Origin: Pontibacillus yanchengensis Y32
GTDB lineage: Bacteria > Bacillota > Bacilli > Bacillales > BH030062
DNA length: 64,000 nt
Direction: 5' to 3'
Assembly (NCBI RefSeq): GCF_000770635.1
Contig: NZ_AVBF01000009.1
Coordinates: 22,058-86,057, forward strand
Shown: positions 54,171 to 63,952 of the stretch, piece after piece
How the letters are laid out: the number at the start of each line of letters is the position of its first letter
How positions within the stretch are numbered: position 1 is the first letter of the stretch
Made by a program: the position numbers and the translations under genes
Notes under the pieces: model-generated
Told to the model about the DNA's origin: nothing
Database searches by the model: none
Seen by the model: the letters and a program-made list of their open reading frames with translations, nothing else

Positions 54171-54663
54171 ATGTGTTTCCTCCAAAAAGTTTATCCGTAA
54201 GAATTAGAGTGATTCTCCTCTGATGAAATTTTATCATGTATAAAAGGAGTTTGCTTTGTTTGTGGACGACGACTAAACGCATTAGGGTGAAAAATCACCT
54301 CACAACTACCGTGAATCGATTCCTTGTCCCCCCAGACGTTGAAGAGCTCCTTCATCAGAGATTTGTCCAGTTTAGTTCAGCCAGGAAACGGATCAACATG
54401 TAATTTGGATAGGTTAGTATGTTGCGATATGGGATTAGTTCTAGAGATTAGGGATTGATGTGAGGCTTGGCGGACATATGATGCGCTATTTAAGATATAT
54501 GATAGCAGTTCGAGAATTTAATGGACATTGAGTACGCTATTTGTATAATTAGCCTCTTGTTTGAGTGTATTTACATCATATAAGGAATCGTATGTCCGCT
54601 CACGTCTCAAATATCGTGATTTTAATGCAAATAAGGTATCCTATGTCCGCTTAGGATATAGAC
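54171..54663. repeat. gene-free region with GGACATA-type motifs
   Basis: GCGGACATATGATGCGCTATTT (in two parts, 54470-54491), GGACATTGAGTACGCTATTT (54523-54542) and inverted copies ATCGTATGTCCGCT (about 54588) and GGTATCCTATGTCCGCTT (about 54634) share the motif with 6213-6390. No open frame. Confidence 0.5.
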
Positions 54664-55314
54664 TTAATGATCTATAAGCTTAAATGTTCTTACTCTCTGA
54701 TTTCCGCTTGCTACAACTAGAAAATGGAGGTCTACTAGGTGATGGAGGATTCGTCTTGCATGGCGAGTGCTTATATTTAAATGTTGGGAAATTTCTAGTG
54801 GGGTAAATGGACGAAGCAAGCGACGTGCGTATCGTACAACTTCTGCTTCTGTCCAGGATAATTGTTGGGGAGTTTCTGTTGAGGTGTATCTACCAACAAA
54901 AGCCAGGATAAGCTGTTGGCATCTTTTCGGTTCATCCTTAATAGATAAGTAGGCAATGGGGAGTAGTGTCCATCCATCTAATGCTAATAATGAATGACGC
55001 CAGCATAAATCTTTGAATCTCCTTACATCAAGGTCTCTCGCATGAGGCCCGTATCCTTGTATTTCAATACACCCCTTTGTATCCCCGTGTCTGTATGCGA
55101 GGTCTAGATAACGATAGCCATTATTGAAATCACGAACTTCCCATTCAGGGTACAAATAATCAAAGTTTCCGAAAACGGGGAACCATATGGAGCGGAGAAA
55201 TTCCACTGTACCATGACCCAACCCTTTTTCTAACATTTCACTTCTTTTAGGACTCTTCTCTTCAGTAATGTGTTGTTGTATCCACTCTTCATATGCTTGT
55301 TCAAATCTATTCAT
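54664..55314 (-). CDS. nuclease-fold-like protein with C-terminal HTH
   Basis: 216 aa. The N-terminal two thirds contain YLDLAYRHGDTKGCIEIQGYG (split: YLDLAYRHGD and KGCIEIQGYG), ARDLDVRRFKDL and LLALDGWTLLPIAYLSI, recalling the E-x-Q/H...R...GW-x-(L/V) pattern of DUF559/Vsr-like nuclease folds. The C-terminus (LEISQHLNISTRHARRILHHLVD) is a helix-turn-helix. The combination suggests a transcription factor derived from a nuclease fold. Function unknown. Confidence 0.75.
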   Translation of the reverse strand: MNRFEQAYEEWIQQHITEEKSPKRSEMLEKGLGHGTVEFLRSIWFPVFGNFDYLYPEWEVRDFNNGYRYLDLAYRHGDTKGCIEIQGYGPHARDLDVRRFKDLCWRHSLLALDGWTLLPIAYLSIKDEPKRCQQLILAFVGRYTSTETPQQLSWTEAEVVRYARRLLRPFTPLEISQHLNISTRHARRILHHLVDLHFLVVASGNQRVRTFKLIDH

Positions 55315-55481
55315 TTCTCACTCTCCTACCAATGTTTTATTTAATTCGATAAAAATTCATGAATTGTAGAATAATAGTATATAGGTTAATGGAAAATAAT
55401 TCAATAAAGGTGTGCTTTTAGTAAGAAAGTTTATAACAGATTGGTGTAATGAATTAGGTCATGTTACTTCATACAAAAAAA

Positions 55482-55512
55482 GAAAAACCCTTGCAGTGCA
55501 AGGGTTTTTCTG
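55482..55512 (-). terminator. terminator of the M23 peptidase gene
   Basis: GAAAAACCCTTGCA-GTGCAAGGGTTTTTC, T runs in both directions; directly after the minus-strand gene end. Confidence 0.88.
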
Positions 55513-55513
55513 T

Positions 55514-56575
55514 CTAGTCCTTTTCATCCACTAACTGAAAAGGTGTTTTTCCTAAATACATATCCGGATTGGAAGGTACATTGTGTACCCAAAATGTAAA
55601 GTGTAAATGAGGACCGGTGGAGAATCCTGTACTGCCAACTAATCCAATGATGTCGCCTTTTTCGACTTTCTCGCCTGCTTCGACTTTCAATTCGGACATG
55701 TGGATGTATTGGGAGAATAAATCCATTCCATGATCAATATAAACTGATTTTCCTGTAAGGTAAAAATTCTCAGAAAGAGCAACAACGCCATCATTTGTAG
55801 CTCTAATTGGTGTTCCGGTTGGTGCTGCCCAGTCAATTGCTGTGTGGCTACCTGAGTATTCACCATTTACGTAGCGCGTATATCCAAACGGAGTGGTTCT
55901 TTCTCCTTCAACAGGTGTCATGAATTCAGAGTCAGGTGAGAATAAAAACTCATCTGCTGACTGGCTTCGTGCTTTATCAATCATTTTTTGATCGGCCATG
56001 ATTCGTTCTGTATTTCTTCTAATGTTTTGATTTTCTTCTGATACGGTGATATACGATTTCTTGAAGGTTTTATCTTTTATAGTTAATTGTTGAGTACCGA
56101 TGTCATATGTCCCAGCTTCAATGCTCATTGGGATAGGGAGGTATGTATAGTAACCTGTGCCAAATGAGCTTAGGGTGTATTCTTTGCCTTGCCAATTAAT
56201 AGTGCCAGGAGAGTCGTGTCGAACTAGAATGACATCTCCAGGTACAGCTGTATTTGGAAATAGTGCCCAATGTTTGTTCATTTCACGAATGGCTGTATCT
56301 TGATCTGGAAAATAACTAGCTTCTTTCGCTGCATCTTGTTGATCTTCGATGAATTTCATTTCTTTTGTTTCAGTTTTACTAGACCATACATCTGCATGAT
56401 TACCGACCTTTTGTACTTTATTAGTGATTGTAGCGTAGTCGTAGTCCGGTTTTGATTGAACAATGGACTCATTAAGAAAAGTAAAAGATGCCGCCGTTAT
56501 GATTAAGAGAGATGTTAAGAAAATAATGATTTTCTTTCCTCTAATCTTTTTGCGATTTGCATTTCCAGTTTCCAC
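55514..56575 (-). CDS. M23-family metallopeptidase, membrane anchored
   Basis: 353 aa from GTG 56575 (AAGGAGG upstream) rather than the longer 386-aa frame. A single N-terminal membrane helix (about 14-35), a linker domain, and a LytM/peptidase M23 domain at the C-terminus with HTAIDWA (His, Asp zinc ligands) and GPHLHFTFW (HxH). Likely cleaves peptidoglycan cross-links outside the membrane. All zinc ligands are present, so it should be active. Confidence 0.92.
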   Translation of the reverse strand: METGNANRKKIRGKKIIIFLTSLLIITAASFTFLNESIVQSKPDYDYATITNKVQKVGNHADVWSSKTETKEMKFIEDQQDAAKEASYFPDQDTAIREMNKHWALFPNTAVPGDVILVRHDSPGTINWQGKEYTLSSFGTGYYTYLPIPMSIEAGTYDIGTQQLTIKDKTFKKSYITVSEENQNIRRNTERIMADQKMIDKARSQSADEFLFSPDSEFMTPVEGERTTPFGYTRYVNGEYSGSHTAIDWAAPTGTPIRATNDGVVALSENFYLTGKSVYIDHGMDLFSQYIHMSELKVEAGEKVEKGDIIGLVGSTGFSTGPHLHFTFWVHNVPSNPDMYLGKTPFQLVDEKD

Positions 56576-56915
56576 ACCGCCTGCCTCCTTAAAAAGCTTA
56601 AAAATGAACCGTTCTTCTTTTGTATACTTCCTTATTATCGACCATTCCACTTTATTTGTAAATGTTAGGGACAATGAACGAATAACCTATTTCAATACCA
56701 TGTAAACCTAAAGATGGAAGTGAAAACAACTAACATTCTTAAAAAGTAGGTTTATGAAAATTTTATTTTAATAAGAATAGGGGTTAGTAGTAAGGGATAG
56801 GTGTGTAACATATTACCCCATTATGAGTTGATGTTCCATTCAATATAGAAGTAAGTTTTAGCATCGATTATACAGGATATAGGTATAGTAGAAAAATAAA
56901 TTGGAGGGTTATTCC
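56576..56915. other. divergent promoter region
   Basis: About 340 AT-rich bases between two divergent genes, no structure of note. TATAGG boxes near 56876-56886 could be the -10 for the following gene. Confidence 0.35.
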
Positions 56916-57269
56916 ATGATCACAATTAAACCTACAGATATTCAAAATACGATACGATGTGAAGTGAATGGCAAGATTACGGAAGAGGATCTAAAAAGCT
57001 TTGAAGAATTTTATCAAATGCATAAACCAGATCAAGGAAAAGTAAATTTCTTAATTGTTTTAAATGATATGGAAGGATTTACATTTAAAGGCCTTATGGA
57101 AGATTTAAAGTTAGCGAAGCATATGAAAGAATTCAATAAATTCGCTATTGTAAGTGATGAAAAATGGGTTGAAGCAAGCACCGAACTAGAAGACTTGCTA
57201 CCAGGAGTAGATGTAGAACACTTTAGTCATAACGAAGAAGAAAAAGCAAAAGAGTATTTGGCTGCTTAA
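56916..57269 (+). CDS. STAS/SpoIIAA-like protein
   Basis: 117 aa from ATG 56916 (GGAGGG upstream). Pattern of the SpoIIAA-like family: an N-terminal strand (IRCEVNGKITEEDL), FLIVLNDMEGFTFKGL, then HMKEFNKFAIVSDEKWVEAST and HFSHNEEEKAKEYLAA. The family is widespread with unclear role, possibly binding hydrophobic ligands. Monocistronic with terminator. Confidence 0.9.
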   Translation: MITIKPTDIQNTIRCEVNGKITEEDLKSFEEFYQMHKPDQGKVNFLIVLNDMEGFTFKGLMEDLKLAKHMKEFNKFAIVSDEKWVEASTELEDLLPGVDVEHFSHNEEEKAKEYLAA

Positions 57270-57282
57270 CTGAATAGTTATG

Positions 57283-57316
57283 TAAAGAGCTTGGATGTCC
57301 AAGCTCTTTTTTTATC
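57283..57316 (+). terminator. terminator after the SpoIIAA-like gene
   Basis: AAAGAGCTTGGA-TG-TCCAAGCTCTTTTTTT. Confidence 0.88.
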
Positions 57317-57364
57317 GTCATACACCAGGAAATTATAAAATTCAATGCTTGTGTATAACTGAAA

Positions 57365-57597
57365 AAGTGGTGCGGCCACGTCTAGCTCCAGCGCCCAGCG
57401 ACTAGCAAACTTCCTGCACCTCCTTACGATAAGTCAACATCGAATCGCTACCGCTCTCCGTGTTTCCTTTCGGCCCACACGACATGGGTTGGTTCGATGT
57501 TGCTACGTGATGTAGCGGTTTTAATCGAACTTCCTCTACATTACTGTTGGCCAGTTTGTACGTCGCTAGCAGGGCGCTTGCGCTTTTGTTCTGAGAA
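57365..57597. repeat. dispersed Bacillaceae intergenic repeat
   Basis: Begins GTCTAGCTCCAGCGCCCAGC and ends CAGGGCGCTTGCGCTTTTG; the related end is seen inverted at 3150-3230. Inside is a dyad around CATCGAA...TTCGATG. GC-rich compared with surroundings, no coding frame. Function unknown. Confidence 0.6.
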
Positions 57598-57601
57598 CAT
57601 A

Positions 57602-57787
57602 CTACTTGCCCACCAGCGCCATAAAACCTTTATATAGAAGGAAAAGAGAAAAGATTAAAACAGCTAAAATGCCAATGACAGTTGTTACTGGTTCTAAGCT
57701 TGCTAAAAACGTATCAGTTAAAGAAACATTAATTAATGCAAAACCTGCTAGAATACACGCGACCATTAATAAAATAAATCGATCCAT
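57602..57787 (-). CDS. small two-helix membrane protein
   Basis: 61 aa from ATG 57787, preceded by GGAGGTGA. Two helices (about 4-24, 33-55). Resembles short hydrophobic proteins of unknown role. Monocistronic. Confidence 0.7.
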   Translation of the reverse strand: MDRFILLMVACILAGFALINVSLTDTFLASLEPVTTVIGILAVLIFSLFLLYKGFMALVGK

Positions 57788-58149
57788 TTTGGTCACCTCC
57801 TTTTTACAATGTATGTATGATTGTTTTAATAATGGTAAGTTTTTGAGAATGGGTCTTAGTCACTTGTAATATAAGAACACTAATTAGAGGGATGTGAAAG
57901 TAGGTTGTAGAAAATGATACTTAATCAAACACTTGAATAATTGTAGGGAAAACGAGCAATGAACCATGAAATTTCCATACCGAGGTTGGTTAGGAAGGTG
58001 GAATTACTACATGAGTGAAATGAGTATTCTTTAGAGATAGAGGAGAGGTTCTTTCAAGAAATTTAATATGATTTTGGTCATGATAAAACACAGTATGACA
58101 GGAAGCCTTTCAAGCCTCTTGATACTATATACGTAAGGGAGTGAGCTAT
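57788..58149. other. gene-free region
   Basis: About 360 bases; only GGGAGTGAG (the ribosome-binding site of the next gene) is notable. Confidence 0.35.
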
Positions 58150-59010
58150 ATGGCGTGGGTAGAATCGTTGCAGAGGGCAATAGATTATATGGAAGCGAAT
58201 TTATTAGATGATATTTCAATAGAGCGTGTGGCAAAAGAAGCGTGTACATCAGTTTTTCATTTTCAACGTATGTTTATGATCTTAACGGATATGTCTGTTG
58301 GCGAGTATGTAAGGCGTCGACGTTTAACACTCGCTGCACATGAATTATCGAGAACGGATAATAAAATTATAGATATCGCCTACAAATATGGCTATGACAC
58401 TCCTGAGTCTTTTTCGAAGGCTTTTCGTAAGCAACATGGTATTACCCCAAGACAGACCCGAACCTTTACGGGAAAGATGCAATCTTATAATCGCCTGGTC
58501 ATTCAGGTGAATGTGAAAGGGGCAGAACCAATGCAATATGAAATTGTGGAGAAAGAAGCGTTTCAAGTCGTGGGAATGAAGCAAGAGGTATCTTGTGTCG
58601 GTGGTCAAAATCATATAGAAATTCCAAAAATGTGGGATGAAGTGAATGCGGAAGGAACGGATAAATCGTTGTTTCAGCTGAATAATGGAGAAGTAAAAGG
58701 TGTACTTGGTGTTTGTGTTGATAAGGGTAATGAAAAACCAAACTACATTGATTATTGGATTGCCACAGCACATGAAGGAGATGTCCCTGAAGGGTATGAA
58801 GCACTTGAGGTACCAGCTTCGAAATGGGCTGTTTTTGAAGTTCATGGTCCGATGCCAGACGCTATGCAAAAGGTTTGGAAGCAAATTGTTTCAGAATGGT
58901 TCCCATCAAGTGGATATCAACATGCAGGCACACCTGATCTTGAAGTCTATTCAGAGGAAGACCCAGCAAGTCCTGACCTTTATTCTGAGGTTTGGATACC
59001 AGTTAAATAA
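58150..59010 (+). CDS. AraC-family regulator with GyrI-like effector domain
   Basis: 286 aa from ATG 58150. Two AraC helix-turn-helices in residues 5-105 (VAKEACTSVFHFQRMF and DIAYKYGYDTPESFSKAFRKQHGITPRQTR), then a GyrI/SOUL-like small-molecule domain (YEIVEKEAFQVVGMKQEV, about 125-285) ending EVWIPVK. Architecture of Rob/BltR-like transcription factors that bind hydrophobic drugs. Target genes are not evident. Confidence 0.93.
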   Translation: MAWVESLQRAIDYMEANLLDDISIERVAKEACTSVFHFQRMFMILTDMSVGEYVRRRRLTLAAHELSRTDNKIIDIAYKYGYDTPESFSKAFRKQHGITPRQTRTFTGKMQSYNRLVIQVNVKGAEPMQYEIVEKEAFQVVGMKQEVSCVGGQNHIEIPKMWDEVNAEGTDKSLFQLNNGEVKGVLGVCVDKGNEKPNYIDYWIATAHEGDVPEGYEALEVPASKWAVFEVHGPMPDAMQKVWKQIVSEWFPSSGYQHAGTPDLEVYSEEDPASPDLYSEVWIPVK

Positions 59011-59028
59011 AAAATAATGTGAATGGTG

Positions 59029-59066
59029 AGCAGTGAAGTAATACGATTATACTTCACTGCTTTTTT
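59029..59066 (+). terminator. terminator after the AraC gene
   Basis: GCAGTGAAGTA/TACTTCACTGC with TTTTTT. Confidence 0.88.
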
Positions 59067-59290
59067 GAATTCCAAAAATACAAAAGAGCGATGTACAATA
59101 CTTAACTTTTAAAATAGGTAGAATCAATAGGGAAGTAGCTTGTAATCTAAGCTGCTTCTTTTTAAAAAGTATAACTTCTACATATACGAAGCTTGTATTT
59201 ATATAAAAGGTAATTATTTTGTTAATACCATTAATATTTCATATACAATAATGTGCGTCGCACACTATAATAGAAATAGGAGTTGATGGT

Positions 59291-59653
59291 ATGAGCGATA
59301 CAAATGAGCTAGTGAATAAACTAATGCAGGAAGTGCGTAGAGGAACGATTACGATTGGTGTATTAAGCCTTCTGAAAGAACCTCAATATGGGTATTCACT
59401 CGTTACAATGTTGAAAGATAAAGGAGTTGAGGTAGAACCAGGCACACTTTATCCGTTGCTTCGAAGGTTAGAGAAGCAAGGGATTTTGGAAAGTGAATGG
59501 GATACCAATGAAAGTCGGCCGCGAAAATATTATTTCCTTAATACAAAAGGTGAGGAAGTGTATAACATGCTATGTGAAGAATGGAAGAAAATCGTAACGA
59601 GCATGGAAGGGTTAATTGGGTATGGAGGAGGTGACAGAAATGGAAATGATTGA
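59291..59653 (+). CDS. PadR-family regulator
   Basis: 120 aa. RRGTITIGVLSLLKEPQYGYSLVTMLKD and VEPGTLYPLLRRLEKQGILESEWD with RPRKYYFLNTKG form the PadR winged helix. It overlaps the following HAAS-protein gene by 14 nt and should control it. The upstream GTGCGTCGCACAC (about 59252-59264) is a perfect dyad that may be its operator. Confidence 0.93.
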   Translation: MSDTNELVNKLMQEVRRGTITIGVLSLLKEPQYGYSLVTMLKDKGVEVEPGTLYPLLRRLEKQGILESEWDTNESRPRKYYFLNTKGEEVYNMLCEEWKKIVTSMEGLIGYGGGDRNGND

Positions 59654-60647
59654 ACGATATATATATGCAGTAACGCAGCGATTGCCTGAACACGAAAGAA
59701 AAGATATTGCTGAAGAATTACGTGGATTAATCGAGGATATGTTAGTGGCTCATTATGGTTCTCAAGATTATACCGAAGAGCAAGTTCATCAGGTTCTTGC
59801 GGAGCTTGGAAATCCGAATGAATTAGCCGAGCAATATAGAGGTTCGAAGCGCTATCTCATTGGTCCAGACTTATTTCCATCCTATATCTCTATTCTTAAA
59901 ATCGTAGCATTCGCTATTCTGACTGCAATGAGTATCGTTTTCGTGATCGAAACCATTATCGACCCTAAGGCTATTATAGGGAATTTGATAAGCTTGATTA
60001 CTTCCTTAATTAGTGCTGCTGCTCAAGCTTTTGCTTGGATTACAATCGGATTTGCGATAGCTGACTACAATGGAATTGTTCCGGATGAGTTGAAAAAGCA
60101 CACTACAAGGGAGTGGACGCCAACAGATCTCCCGGAAATTCCTGACCGCAAAAAACATATAAAACGAGCAGACGCAATTATTGGAATCATTTTCTCCGTG
60201 GTTGCGCTAGTATTTGTGACGTTTTCTCACGAGTTGATTGGAGTGCCGATTTTTAGAAATGAAGAGCTAATGGGGATCATCCCAGTTCTGAATGTAGAAT
60301 CATTTGATAGCCTATTACCTTTTATTTATACAATAGTGGCTATCGGTATAGGGAAAGAATGTTTAAAGCTTATCTATGGGAAATGGACAAAACAACTAGC
60401 CTTTTTAACTATGATTATTAATGTGGTGACGTTAATGTTGGTTGCCTTGTTGTTTACCAACCAAGTTTTTTGGAATCCTGATTTCATGAGTGAATTTGCA
60501 AAACTTGGTGGTGTGAGCTTACAAGATGAACTGTATGCGCTGATAAAGCAAGTTTGGGAACAAGCAACGTTTTGGACTGTCATTGGATTTGTGGTTGTTA
60601 CCATCATTGATACGGTTGTAGCTTTTTATAAAGCGTACCGAAAATAA
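59640..60647 (+). CDS. HAAS-domain membrane protein
   Basis: 335 aa from ATG 59640 (GGAGGAGGTGAC upstream). The N-terminal HAAS-type region (MIERYIYAVTQRLPEHERKDIAEELRGLIEDML) is followed by about six membrane segments. Such proteins are regularly paired with PadR repressors. Function unknown, probably a membrane stress or signalling component. Confidence 0.88.
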   Translation: MEMIERYIYAVTQRLPEHERKDIAEELRGLIEDMLVAHYGSQDYTEEQVHQVLAELGNPNELAEQYRGSKRYLIGPDLFPSYISILKIVAFAILTAMSIVFVIETIIDPKAIIGNLISLITSLISAAAQAFAWITIGFAIADYNGIVPDELKKHTTREWTPTDLPEIPDRKKHIKRADAIIGIIFSVVALVFVTFSHELIGVPIFRNEELMGIIPVLNVESFDSLLPFIYTIVAIGIGKECLKLIYGKWTKQLAFLTMIINVVTLMLVALLFTNQVFWNPDFMSEFAKLGGVSLQDELYALIKQVWEQATFWTVIGFVVVTIIDTVVAFYKAYRK

Positions 60648-60654
60648 ACATGCC

Positions 60655-60688
60655 AACGCCAGTGAGTTTGAATCTCACTGGCGTTTAC
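60655..60688. terminator. bidirectional terminator
   Basis: AACGCCAGTGAG-TTTGAAT-CTCACTGGCGTT between convergent genes. Confidence 0.8.
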
Positions 60689-61800
60689 ATATGCCATCTA
60701 TACACTTTGTCCGGGGCTTCTTCTTTAGTGGTATCAGACGTTGTTGGAAAAGGTGGAAGTCCATCTTTAAACTGCGCTGGTGGAGGAGAGCCTTCCTTAA
60801 CGATAAAAGGGGTACCTTTGGAAACATAAGGATACAGCGTTTCGATATCTTCGTTAGTCATCCTTATGCATCCAGCACTTTTATATTTTCCAATTGAATC
60901 AGGATCATTGGTACCGTGGATGGCATAGTTTTGCTCTAAAGCTAGACCTCTTGTTCCAAATACGCCGTTCCCTCCGTTTGGATTCGTGACACGTTCAGAG
61001 ATCTCGCTTGTGACAAAAGGAAGTCCATCTCCGCTTCCAACAAGGTACGAGGCAAGGATGGTACCTTCTTCCGTTCCAAGAGCCAATTGATTTACTTCTG
61101 GATAAAAGAACATTGCTAACGTTGGTACCTTTTGTATAGATTGGGAAGAACGATTAGGCATATCTATGGCATACCCACTACTGGTTTTGGTGTAGATTAC
61201 ATCAGAGGGGAAAGTAGTTAAGTAATTAGATGGTGGAGCGGCAGTAAGGTTTTCTGCCAAAAGGGGTGGTCCTTGTTCCTCCTCTGTATAAGAAGTGATG
61301 GCAGTTTTCATGACCATTAGTAAGAGGTCTTCCTCCGTATAAGATGGTGTTTCTGTAACCATTGGAGGAGATTGGTCGTGAAAGAATGTCTCTTCTGTCT
61401 GATAATAATGATGTTCGACATTTGCCTGGTGTATATATTTATCGTTTGTAACAATCGTACGGAATAGTAGGAATATAGTTAACAGCATTAATATAGAAGC
61501 AATTAGAAATAACCAAATCAAACTTTTCGGTGTTGAAGGAGCCGGTGGAGCTACTGTTTTAATAGGTTTTTTGATTTGCTGAAGATCTACTTTAGCCTCA
61601 TAGTGATTCAAAGAAGCGGCTTTTAGTAGGCGATGTTTGTACCCTTTGTTATCTCCTGTTACCTTCGCTTCTAGAGCATACTCGTACCACTTTTCAGCAT
61701 CATAGGGGTTATAGTGCAAATACTTACGTAAAAATCCATGATCATGCTTAGATAGAAATACATTAGGCTTTACTTCTACCAATACATCTGAATCCTTCAA
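60685..61800 (-). CDS. L,D-transpeptidase (YkuD-type), membrane anchored
   Basis: 371 aa from TTG 61800 (GGGGGAG upstream). Cytosolic N-terminus of 90 aa with tetratricopeptide-like helices, one membrane helix (about 95-118), then an extracellular catalytic domain with AIHGTNDP (His) and SAGCIRMTNEDI (Cys, about 315). Forms meso-DAP cross-links or attaches proteins to peptidoglycan. Confidence 0.92.
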   Translation of the reverse strand: MKDSDVLVEVKPNVFLSKHDHGFLRKYLHYNPYDAEKWYEYALEAKVTGDNKGYKHRLLKAASLNHYEAKVDLQQIKKPIKTVAPPAPSTPKSLIWLFLIASILMLLTIFLLFRTIVTNDKYIHQANVEHHYYQTEETFFHDQSPPMVTETPSYTEEDLLLMVMKTAITSYTEEEQGPPLLAENLTAAPPSNYLTTFPSDVIYTKTSSGYAIDMPNRSSQSIQKVPTLAMFFYPEVNQLALGTEEGTILASYLVGSGDGLPFVTSEISERVTNPNGGNGVFGTRGLALEQNYAIHGTNDPDSIGKYKSAGCIRMTNEDIETLYPYVSKGTPFIVKEGSPPPAQFKDGLPPFPTTSDTTKEEAPDKVYRWHM

Positions 61801-61923
61801 GAAGAACTCCCCCTCACTTTATGTTCTTTATTAAGAACTTATGTTTTATAGTAATTATAGGTGAAAACCTTTGATGAAGCAAGAGGTTGGGGAAGCTTCG
61901 TTCTTAATTAAGAAAAACAAAGG

Positions 61924-62502
61924 TTAACTTATTCTCTTTTTGTCATAGTAGTCTTGATAAAACAAATAACTCACACCATCCTTCCACAAATTTTCGAACG
62001 CTTCGCTTAAGGAAAGGGCAAATGTTTTATTCGTTATTTTCATAAGTAACTCATCATTTTTTCGATCAGCATTATAAGTGAAATTATACGAGCCAGCTAA
62101 GACATTGGTTTTGTCTGCAATCAACATTTTGATATGCATGGTGCCATCATGCGTGTTTGTTCTAACGGCAATTCCATGGTCAGACATTTCTTTTATATTT
62201 TTGTATTGGGCATCGAATGTTTTTAGTTGTTCTCTATCGGTAAAGACACGAACGGTAACTCCACGTTTTGCGGCCTGGCATAGTTCCTTGGCTATATTTT
62301 TATCTGAAAAGAGGAAGATAGCTACATCAATCGTTTGTGAGGCATTTTCAATGGTTTGGATAATTTGTTGTTTAGGAGCGCGATTGGTCTTGGATAAAAA
62401 GTAATCAAGTGAATAGGTTTCCTTGTGCTTCTTTTTGGCAAATGCATAACCGACGTATGAACCCGCTAACAAAGAACATCCTGCAGTAATCAGTAATTCC
62501 AT
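61924..62502 (-). CDS. phospholipase D-like protein with one HKD motif
   Basis: 192 aa from ATG 62502 (GGAGGAGTG upstream). N-terminal hydrophobic helix (2-20). The single HKD motif HIKMLIADKTNVLAGSYNFT lies at about residues 123-142, and DVAIFLFSD / GVTVRVFTD before it complete the fold. One motif per chain implies a dimer, as in Nuc-type nucleases. Could be a nuclease or phosphodiesterase at the membrane. Confidence 0.88.
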   Translation of the reverse strand: MELLITAGCSLLAGSYVGYAFAKKKHKETYSLDYFLSKTNRAPKQQIIQTIENASQTIDVAIFLFSDKNIAKELCQAAKRGVTVRVFTDREQLKTFDAQYKNIKEMSDHGIAVRTNTHDGTMHIKMLIADKTNVLAGSYNFTYNADRKNDELLMKITNKTFALSLSEAFENLWKDGVSYLFYQDYYDKKRIS

Positions 62503-62688
62503 TGTCACTCCTCCTTACACAATCCTTATGTTTACCCCGATTTGTCCTATACAACATTTAGAAATGGGGAGAAGATAAGTCGGTTTAATTGGTTGACTTA
62601 TAGTTCTGTTATGTAGTAATTTATGATAGGAATTCCGATAAAAACTATAGGGATTGTTAACATAAAGATAGAAAAAGGAGGGGAAGAC

Positions 62689-63918
62689 ATGAAAAAGCTT
62701 TGGGGATCTTATCTTAATGCATCGCTCATCTTAAAAATTACAATAGCACTTATTCTTGGTATTATCGTTGGGTTAATTTTCGGTGAGCAAGCAACCGTGT
62801 TTGCACCATTGGGCGACTTATTGATGCGATTACTTCAGTTCATCATCATTCCGCTTATTTTGTTTACCCTGATTGTAGGAATCAATCAAACGAAATTAGG
62901 TAATTTAGGAAGGATGGGTGGAAAGGTATTTCTTTACTATGTCGTAACATCTGCATTAGCTATTACGGTAGGATTAGCGGTAGCTAATGTCTTCGAGCCA
63001 GGTACAGGAATTACACAACCGCCAGAAGAAGAAATTGAGGCCAATGAACACCCAGGTATCGCAAGTGTGTTACTAAACATTGTGCCAAAGAACATCGTAA
63101 CAGCCTTTGGTGACATGAACCTTCTAGGCATCATTTTCACAGCATTTACTTTTGGTATCGCCATCGCAGCACTCAGAAGTTCAAAAGAACATGCTGATTT
63201 GGGCGAGCATGTATATAAACTCGTAAATGGATTAAATGAAGCAACATTTAAAATTATGAATGCAATCCTTCAGTACGTACCAATTGGGATTTTTGCTATT
63301 ATTGCTGGAACGATAGGGCAACAAGGTCTAGATACGATTTTATCTCTTGGAAATATGGTACTCGTGCTGTATATTGCGTTGATTGTACAAGTAGGTATTT
63401 ATGTTCTATTTATGCTTGCATTTAAAATGAAGCCAGGTGAATTCTTTGCTCAAGCTCGCACACCTATGATTACAGCATTTGTAACGCAAAGTAGTTCAGG
63501 TACATTGCCTGTAACATTAAATGCCGCCAATCGCCTTGGCTTATCCAAGAGTCTATATGGCTTTAGCTTACCGCTAGGCGCTACGATCAACATGGACGGT
63601 GCTGCTATTCGTATCGCAGTCTCCGCTGTATTTGCTGCGAACTATGCAGATATTTCACTAGGATTTACGAGCATGTTATCCATTGTCATCGTTGGCACAC
63701 TTGCCTCCATCGGTACAGCAGGTGTCCCTGGTGCTGGTATTGTGATGATTGCTACTGTGTTCTCACAAGTTGGTCTGCCAATGGAAGCTGTAGCAATACT
63801 CACATCCATTGATGCACTAGTAGGCATGGGAGCTACTTCCCTGAATATCACAGGTGACCTTGTCGGCACATCTATTATTAACAAAACAGAAAAGAAGCAT
63901 GAGGAAGCCTCTGCTTAG
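62689..63918 (+). CDS. dicarboxylate/amino acid:cation symporter (DAACS)
   Basis: 409 aa from ATG 62689 (AAAGGAGGGG upstream). Eight helices and the two re-entrant loops of the GltP/DctA family: TQSSSGTLPVTLNAA (about 264-278) and NMDGAA in the second half (about 303-308), plus a C-terminal GMGATSLNITGDL. Carries glutamate, aspartate or C4-dicarboxylates with H+ or Na+. Confidence 0.95.
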   Translation: MKKLWGSYLNASLILKITIALILGIIVGLIFGEQATVFAPLGDLLMRLLQFIIIPLILFTLIVGINQTKLGNLGRMGGKVFLYYVVTSALAITVGLAVANVFEPGTGITQPPEEEIEANEHPGIASVLLNIVPKNIVTAFGDMNLLGIIFTAFTFGIAIAALRSSKEHADLGEHVYKLVNGLNEATFKIMNAILQYVPIGIFAIIAGTIGQQGLDTILSLGNMVLVLYIALIVQVGIYVLFMLAFKMKPGEFFAQARTPMITAFVTQSSSGTLPVTLNAANRLGLSKSLYGFSLPLGATINMDGAAIRIAVSAVFAANYADISLGFTSMLSIVIVGTLASIGTAGVPGAGIVMIATVFSQVGLPMEAVAILTSIDALVGMGATSLNITGDLVGTSIINKTEKKHEEASA

Positions 63919-63952
63919 TTATTTAGAAAAAGTACTACTTTAACTGATAACA

